Part shown: piece by piece, positions 58,013-64,000 of the stretch
Position numbering within the stretch: the stretch's first letter is position 1
Layout: each line of letters starts with the position of its first letter
DNA from: Sycobia sp. Sy_11
Lineage: Eukaryota > Arthropoda > Insecta > Hymenoptera > Epichrysomallidae
Assembly: GCA_018907035.1 (NCBI GenBank)
Contig: JACCIC010000014.1
Span: 5,071,501 to 5,135,500, forward strand
Direction: 5' to 3'
Length of the DNA stretch: 64,000 bases
Made by a program: the position numbers and the translations under genes
The notes under the pieces: generated by a model
What the model was told of the DNA's origin: nothing
The model's database searches: none
The model's input: only the letters and a program-made list of their open reading frames with translations

Positions 58013-59435
58013 AAACGCATTGATTTACGTCCATTAGCGCAGGCTCGCGCAAGCGCACGAATTGCACGCGAACAGAGTGTCGGCGGTCGGTCGGTCGGTG
58101 GCAGGAGGTGGGGGGGGGCGGGCCGGGGCGGACGAGAATGTAACTCGCGAGCGAGGTGTAAATACAAGCGGTTTATGCACGCTTGAACGCTCGCTCCGTC
58201 GACCGCCCGCCCGCCTTTCACTCGCCGCTCGTGCCTCATAGACGTGTTATATTATCCGGAGACCTCTGACAAAAACAAAAAACGAATCGTTTTAGATTGC
58301 GTATCGGGCGCCGCCCGTCAGGAATCGCGGGTCTATACACACACACACACACATATATATATTTGGGGCTGGGACCTTCTATATAGTCGCCTGTATATTC
58401 TTAGATTATGCGGCAGCGATCGGAAGATCGAGAAGGCGATGAAGGGGTTTTTTTTTTAGATCACTGAGTTTTTCAGAATAAATATTTGGACTATCGCAAA
58501 AGTTTTAAAGTAAGTTGTATAGAGATAGAATTAAAATATTTCAGACACAGAAAATCAATTCGATATAATAATGTGATTTCAATTCTTTGTAATCAATTAC
58601 AAAAAACAAAAACAAAATCAAACAAAAAAGCATCGTTTAAAATAATATTCAAAATATTATATAACAAATTGAAAATTAGTTTTAAAAAAATGATTATATT
58701 TCAACCACGAAACAGATTGCGATCACATGCAATTATTTAAAATATTTTTCAGCAAAGTGAGAAAAAAAATTCTGAAAAATACCATTTACCATTTGTTCCA
58801 ATTATACGAAATACTTCGATATCGTGATCAAAGCAATTACACTCCATACGAAACGATTCCAAGTTAGTTGACGTATAATAAAAAAAAAAAAAACAATTTA
58901 GGATACCTAAATCATGCAAAATCATATGCGAAGTCCTAAAATAGCGTCGGGCAATCAAACGCACCGATCCTCGGAACAAGGTTTGCAATATGGTTTTGAA
59001 AGACTGAGCCAAGCCTGAGAAATTAAGAAATTTAATCGGTTAACAAAAGCCTTCGATTTCCTTTTTTCCTTTTTGCTGTTCATGATAGTGCAGATGAAGA
59101 TATCCACTGATAAGGAAGCCGTGATTTATAGACAGCTCATAGAGAAGCCACGGGCTAGCGTATTGTATACCGAGAAATTCGATAATTGAAACGCCGACCC
59201 CTGCCGACGCCCGTGAAACTTTCTCGGCCAAGTTTTCCTCTCAATCTCTTTCTCCCTCTCTCTCTCTCTCCACTTTGGGGTGGAGCGCTTATACGTCCCG
59301 ACAAGGGATGAAGAGATGAAAGTGAATTTCAAAAACACGGCTTTTCTCGGTATATATTATATAGTCGACCGCTTCTTCCTCTTGCTGAAATTCACTAACG
59401 AGATGTCTTTTATAAATATATTATTCAGATGATGC

Positions 59436-59440
<5 letters not shown>
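58009..59440. other. GC-rich block then quiet AT-rich block
   Basis: (CGGT)n at 58079-58101 and G runs to 58135, (CA)9 at 58338-58353, AT-rich and quiet at 58440-59030, unique mixed to 59440. Open frames here match no known family. Confidence 0.55.

Positions 59441-59501
<61 letters not shown>
59441..59501. repeat. (AG)n microsatellite
   Basis: About 60 bp with one AA break, then GGGAGGGAGG. Confidence 0.96.
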
Positions 59502-59506
<5 letters not shown>

Positions 59507-59668
59507 AGGTACAGAGATTTTAAAGGAAAAGCAAAAGAAAGTCGAAGAAAACGCGGACTCGAAGCGATAGAAAACTGAAGAGGGGTATAGTATTGATATA
59601 CATATATACACCCAAGAAGATTATGAAAAATGCAGCTCAGAGAAAATTCAATGCTGCTTCTTCAAAAA

Positions 59669-59670
<2 letters not shown>

Positions 59671-59710
<40 letters not shown>
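59671..59710. repeat. (AT)20 microsatellite
   Basis: 40 bp of pure AT. Confidence 0.97.
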
Positions 59711-59714
<4 letters not shown>

Positions 59715-60070
59715 GGCGAAGCGAGAGAGCGAGATGCAGCAGCAAAAGCAACATCTTGGCATACATAAATTCCGCGGGGAGAAATATCCCCGGCTTTATT
59801 TCTATTTGCTCTTTATTCGATCATCCTCCTTCCCCAACGCCAACCAACCTCTCCCACTCGCCTCTTCCTCTCTGTCTTTTCTTCTCTCTCTCTCTCTCTC
59901 TCTCTCCATCTCTCTCCCTCTACTCGTTACCACCGCGAAGGGGCGCACGCTGCAACAAAAAGTCCGGATGGTGAAGCCGTGGGCGGCTGAAATAGAGATG
60001 AGATGGGAGCGGGAGGAGAAAAGTAGATGGGAGGAGAAAAAGCCAAGTGGAAGAACATAAACACCGAGTC

Positions 60071-60200
60071 AGTTCGGTTTGGCTCTCTCGCTCTCTCACC
60101 CTTTCCGCTCGTTTCTCCCTCACTCCGGCATCGCGCACTTGTCGAGAAAAGAGCGAGTGGGCGGTGGAGGGATCGAGGCGGGAAAACGATAACGATATTG

Positions 60201-60235
<35 letters not shown>

Positions 60236-60290
60236 AAGCAGTAGCAGCCGCGGCGTCGGTTCGGTCGGTGCGGTGGTGCGGGCGGTATGT
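60071..60290 (+). promoter_or_regulatory. CpG-rich block with initiator and donor, possible first exon
   Basis: TCAGTTCG gives an insect-type initiator with A at 60071. It is followed by a GA tract (60202-60231), CpG-dense DNA rich in TCGGT/GCGGT (60245-60285) and a GTATGT donor at 60285-60290. The layout resembles a 5' UTR exon of an insect gene, but no TATA or DPE is seen and no coding exon follows. Confidence 0.2.
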
Positions 60291-61405
60291 GCATCGGGAG
60301 AGTGGGAGGGGGGGGGCGGGCGAATCGCCCCGGAAAAGTTCGGCCATTTCGTTTAGTTCACCGGAAAAGTCGGCGGTGTGACGGCGGTGCGGTGCGGTGG
60401 TGGTGCCGCCGGTCTCCCGTGGTAACGGGGCAACCGAACCGACGCGCTTTCCTCCCCGTCTCTTTTACTCCCTCTCTCTATTTCTCTCTCTCTCTCTCTC
60501 TCTCTCGTTCTATCCTGCCAGGGCCGTTGAATCGCACTCGAAAAGTTGCCCTCGCTCCCTTTCTCTCTGTCTCTGCCTCTGTCTCTCTCTCTCCCTTTCT
60601 CTCGCTCTCTCTCTCTCTTGCACCCCAGCTCTTTCTATCCCATTCATTATTTTCTTGGTTACCTCTCACCCGGGGAAAACTTCTCGGCAACGCAATTACG
60701 TCGCTGCTGCACAGAGCGCCAGCGGCGTACAATTCGCCCTTCGCCCCCACCCCAACTACACTCGCTCGCTCTCTCGTTCTATCTCGCTTCGCCCGCCAGC
60801 GTCTGGGTCTGTGACCACCCTTTTACTACGATTTCCCACACCGCCGAGTCCCGCCTCTTTCTCTCCTTTTCATCCGCTTCTCCCTCCCACTCTCTCACTC
60901 TATTTCTCTCTTTCTTTTTTATCTCTCTCGAGAGCGCCGCAGCAGCTCTCCTCTCCTTTTTTTCCCTCTGACGCTCCATTCCGCGTGTACACTCTCTCGC
61001 GGTTCTTTCATCTTCTCTCTCCCGCTCCCGCGCTCTCTCTCTCTCCCTCTGGTTTCCTCTTTCTCTGGAAGAGCGCAGAGTCCCCGTTCTCGCGCTCATT
61101 CCTACGTCCCTCTTCCGCTTGCCCATTGTATAGTGTACCATCTCCTCTCGCTTTCTTGCATTCCCTTGCAATCGCGCCTCCCTAACTGTCTCTTTCTCGC
61201 TCTTTCTCGCTCTCTTGCGCAATCTCTCCCTCCCCAGACATTTAATCACCCGTTCGTTCCCTCTTCGTGCTCTCTCTCTTTCTCTCTCATGAAACCCCTG
61301 TACACAGACCGCCCTCTTCGTCGCCCCGGCAATTTCAGCCTGTCGTTCCGGCTTTATCTCTCTGTCACTTGGCGCTTGGCTCCCACCGTCCTTTTCCAGT
61401 TGGCT

Positions 61406-61407
<2 letters not shown>
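60291..61407. other. GC-rich then pyrimidine-rich sequence
   Basis: GCGGTG-rich DNA continues to 60420; from 60460 to 61300 the plus strand is rich in CT words with short (CT)n. Long Arg/Glu or Ser/Leu frames here come from this bias. Confidence 0.55.

Positions 61408-61446
<39 letters not shown>
61408..61446. repeat. (AT)19 microsatellite
   Basis: 39 bp of AT then GTATATAG. Confidence 0.97.
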
Positions 61447-61453
<7 letters not shown>

Positions 61454-62027
61454 GCAACATTTCCCTATAGTTCTCTCCCTTCCCTTCTCCCTCTCTCCTT
61501 CTTCCTCCCAGATGTACCCTTTTCGCGCTTCCCAAGCGGAACTCTGGCGGCGACGGCGGCGGATGGCTCTACTCATTTTCGCGTACGTTATAATTAGTGG
61601 CTTAATGACTACCACTCGGAAGGCGACGGGTAATTAAAACAACAACTACCTCTCTCTATCTATGTCTCTCTCTCTCTCTCGCTCTTTCTATCTTTGTCCT
61701 TCTCTCATCGTTTCGCTTTCGCTCCCCCTCGCAGATCCCTTGCTCCTTCTTCTCATTCTTCTTCGGCCCCTTGCCCACGGCGCAGACTTTAAAATATATC
61801 TCCGTGTCCGATTTGGCGTCGTTCCGCACTCGCCTTCCTTCCGAACGCGCGGGCGCGCCCGGGTCCTTTCTTCTACTTTTATTTATTTTTTTTTTTTTTT
61901 GTTTAATTCATTCCTTCATTTCTCTTCGGATCCCTCTTTTCCCCCTCGCTTGACTTTTATTATCTTCGTGCCTCTTTCTGCGTCTTTTCATTTTCCATTA
62001 TCTTAACTTGGCGCGTTATGTCAGACT

Positions 62028-62029
<2 letters not shown>
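61447..62029. other. pyrimidine-rich unique sequence
   Basis: (CT)n at 61658-61681 and a T run at 61887-61900, otherwise unique. No gene seen. Confidence 0.5.

Positions 62030-62102
<73 letters not shown>
62030..62102. repeat. compound (CT)15 + (AT)20
   Basis: CT at 62030-62060 joined through one A to AT at 62062-62102. Confidence 0.97.
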
Positions 62103-62104
<2 letters not shown>

Positions 62105-63058
62105 TTGTATATAGAAATAAGGGGAATGGTTGCTGGTGCAGCGAACTATTCTATCGCTCTTAAACAATTATATATATATATATATAATGTTTTTATTTCC
62201 ACCCGTTCGATAATAATTGTCAGCATACCGTTAAATTATCGCGTAGATGATATTCGATCGATTCTCGCGTTGATGTCTGACTACTGAAGTTATAGCAGAG
62301 GCATCAGCAAGCGCAGTATCAACAAGGTTTTATTTCCAACGACGTGATATACTAACATTGCGCCATATTTTCAAGCACTAACCGACCGTCTGAGAATGAG
62401 GTGAGTTATAAAAATTTCATATACAATAATTAGAAATACGATTTCGAAAAATATTCTCCCATTCCTCGCCGTTTGATAAATCTGAAATACTCGTTTCAAA
62501 TTAATCATCGATGATTCGCCGAAATAATCGACGATTCATTACTTGCTCGATCGGTTAATCCTGACTTCGACAGATTCTCAAGAAAGCTATGGCAACGTTC
62601 GAAATGATTTTTAAAAAATGACACAGCCTCGCCAATTATCCACGAAGCGTCATAATATTCGCAGCTCCATTGGACAAAGCGAGACCTTCTCCAATTTTAA
62701 TAAATTGCTAACGAAACGGTAGCGTCTTTAACGGTAAAGCGCAATGACAGCCACCTGCTAATCTTGCCCGCGAGGCAAGCTAATGGATTCTCAACGGTGT
62801 CGATCTTCTGCCTTGTACTGCCCGGCGATCCTGGTACGCGTCGGATATCCATGGATGTGTTTATTCTTCGATTGGACGATACGTCGACCTAACGCTTATC
62901 GATTCATCCTCGAATTCGGGCCGATGCGTCATCTTGCATTCGCCGTGGGACGCGAACACGACGAGCTGAGAAGGAAAACAGACGTAAAATCAAAGCGACG
63001 CCGCCGAATTTCGGGGTAAGCGGGAAATTGAGGCGTTCGCGAAGATCGAAGATCATGT

Positions 63059-63061
<3 letters not shown>
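62103..63061. other. quiet unique intron sequence
   Basis: Repeat-free, GC-balanced. Contains the TACTAAC/GTGAGT arrangement at 62350-62406. A 78-codon plus-strand frame at 62783-63019 shows no known family. Confidence 0.55.

Positions 63062-63107
<46 letters not shown>
63062..63107. repeat. (TA)23 microsatellite
   Basis: 46 bp of pure TA. Confidence 0.97.
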
Positions 63108-63109
<2 letters not shown>

Positions 63110-64000
63110 CCAAGGAGAAGTAACGCGACTCGCCTCCTCGATATGCACGATATGTCAAAAGATAACAGGCGAGTATCGAAGAAATATATTCCGTCGGCGT
63201 GTGCGCACATACACTCACAGTCGCACACAAAAGTACGTATATTATATCGTACGCGTACGTTTCCGATTCCCGGACCCCCACCAGTTTTAACATATACATA
63301 CTGATCGCATTGTATTCTCCCTCCCCAGAGAGACCGTAGCAACCCCTCCACCCCCACCCCCCATATCCGACGCATAATTCCGCGATTTCTTCCACTCCTC
63401 TTCCGGCTTCGCTGCTACTCTCCCCCCCCCCTCTACGTGGATGAGGGAAATTAATTTTCGCTCCCGGGCGGGGGGAGAGAAGGCCCGCTCGGGATCGGAA
63501 GGGCAAACTTCTCGCCGCGCGCGCCGTTACTCTCGGGACATCCCGCCGCCGAACGGAAAAAGTCGGCGTTACACACGACGCGCGTGTAACGTAGGAGGTG
63601 CGGTTGTGGTGTTCCGCTCGACCCCCCCCCCACTCTCCGCCCCTCTCGTGGGGGTGAGTTATGCGCGCGCGATGACGATGAGACGCGCTCGACGGTGGGA
63701 AATGTTATAGGGGGAAAAGAGCGAGAGGGGCCGGGGGAGGAGAGAGGAGAGTTTTATGATAACGACCGAATGCTGCTGGTGATTTTTATTCCTCCCCCCC
63801 CCTACCCCAACCCCCCCGCCCGGAGTTTCGACGCTCTTGCTGGCTGTTTACGGGGGAATTATTGCACGGATTATCTCGTTGTTGACTTTTTTTTTTTTTT
63901 TTTTTTTTATTAATTCATTCGTACACCCTCGCGTCTTTTTCTGCTGCTATGCGTATCGATTCTTTCTTCAAAGTGCAAAAGTACGGAAAAATACGACTGA
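63108..64000. other. GC-rich then T-rich end of window
   Basis: C runs at 63352-63361, 63421-63430, 63621-63630 and 63794-63802, CGCGCGCG near 63663, T run of 22 at 63887-63908. No gene seen. Confidence 0.5.

Larger units (their letters stand above)
53295..64000 (-). other. gro: groucho upstream intron (incomplete), at least 10.7 kb
   Basis: This is sequence 5' of the Q-domain exon. I looked on the minus strand for the first Q-domain helix (FTIADTLERIKEEF and MQRHYVMYYEMSYGLN types) and for a start exon (MYP..RHP) and found neither. The missing 5' exons are probably beyond 64000. A very short exon could have been missed by eye. Confidence 0.7.

Noticed and set aside
58749..59338. Hydrophobic minus-strand frames
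   Set aside because: AT-rich codon content (Phe, Ile, Tyr, Asn) as expected from composition; no motif.
60779..61615. Long minus-strand open frame rich in Arg/Glu (278 codons)
   Set aside because: It is the translation of pyrimidine-rich DNA plus an AT array; no domain, and composition follows the repeats.
62783..63019. 78-codon plus-strand frame in a repeat-free block
   Set aside because: No known family, no supporting splice or promoter context beyond chance.
1..64000. CRISPR array, rRNA, phage or bacterial operon, telomeric TTAGG array, intact transposase or reverse transcriptase
   Set aside because: I looked for each on both strands and saw none; regular repeats here are microsatellites without unique spacers.
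53295..64000. First groucho exons (start codon and first Q-domain helix)
   Set aside because: Expected conserved words were not found on the minus strand, so no call is made; a short exon may still be hidden.

Overview
The window looks like insect nuclear DNA, most likely from a hymenopteran and plausibly an ant. The organism call is an inference. It rests on two conserved exons of the co-repressor gene groucho, on metazoan splice signals, and on intron-like DNA packed with (AT)n and (GA)n/(CT)n microsatellites. I see no bacterial operons, rRNA, convincing tRNA, CRISPR array or intact transposon.

Only two coding segments can be supported, both on the minus strand and both from groucho (Gro/TLE family). 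The exon at 53157-53294 encodes the second half of the N-terminal Q (tetramerisation) domain, ending in ..AIIG. The next exon, at 36121-36397, starts with QQRPDLPR and encodes the Gly/Pro-rich GP region. The phases agree (0 between the two exons, 1 after the second). Both exons are flanked by good GT/AG sites and CTAAC-like branch points. The intron between them is 16,759 bp. The 5' coding exons (start codon and first Q-domain helix) and the 3' exons (CcN, SP, WD40 propeller) were not found and probably lie outside the window. At least 10.7 kb of upstream intron and 36.1 kb of downstream intron or flanking sequence are therefore present. I read essentially the whole 64 kb as groucho intron.

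Layout: 1-36120, sequence 3' of the GP exon; 36121-36397, GP exon; 36398-53156, large intron; 53157-53294, Q-domain exon; 53295-64000, upstream intron. The non-coding DNA alternates between two states. One is GC-richer and crowded with dinucleotide tracts: I counted about 40 AT tracts and about 60 GA or CT tracts, often joined as compound repeats. The other is AT-rich or mixed 'quiet' blocks of 0.5-1.5 kb with almost no tracts. Some quiet blocks read like candidate conserved regulatory DNA.

No undescribed biological system can be demonstrated. The most checkable oddities are a 109-bp foldback with an AT-repeat core (21431-21539), a 71-nt hairpin of pre-miRNA size (17391-17461), a near-perfect 21-bp element in three copies (56632-56709), a TATA+initiator+donor arrangement on the opposite strand (50169-50242), a TACTAAC/AG/GTGAGT microexon-like arrangement (62350-62406), and a possible short inverted-repeat element (31720-31824). 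Nearly all long open frames here are translations of microsatellites (SLSLSL, YIYIYI, RERERE) and were rejected as genes.
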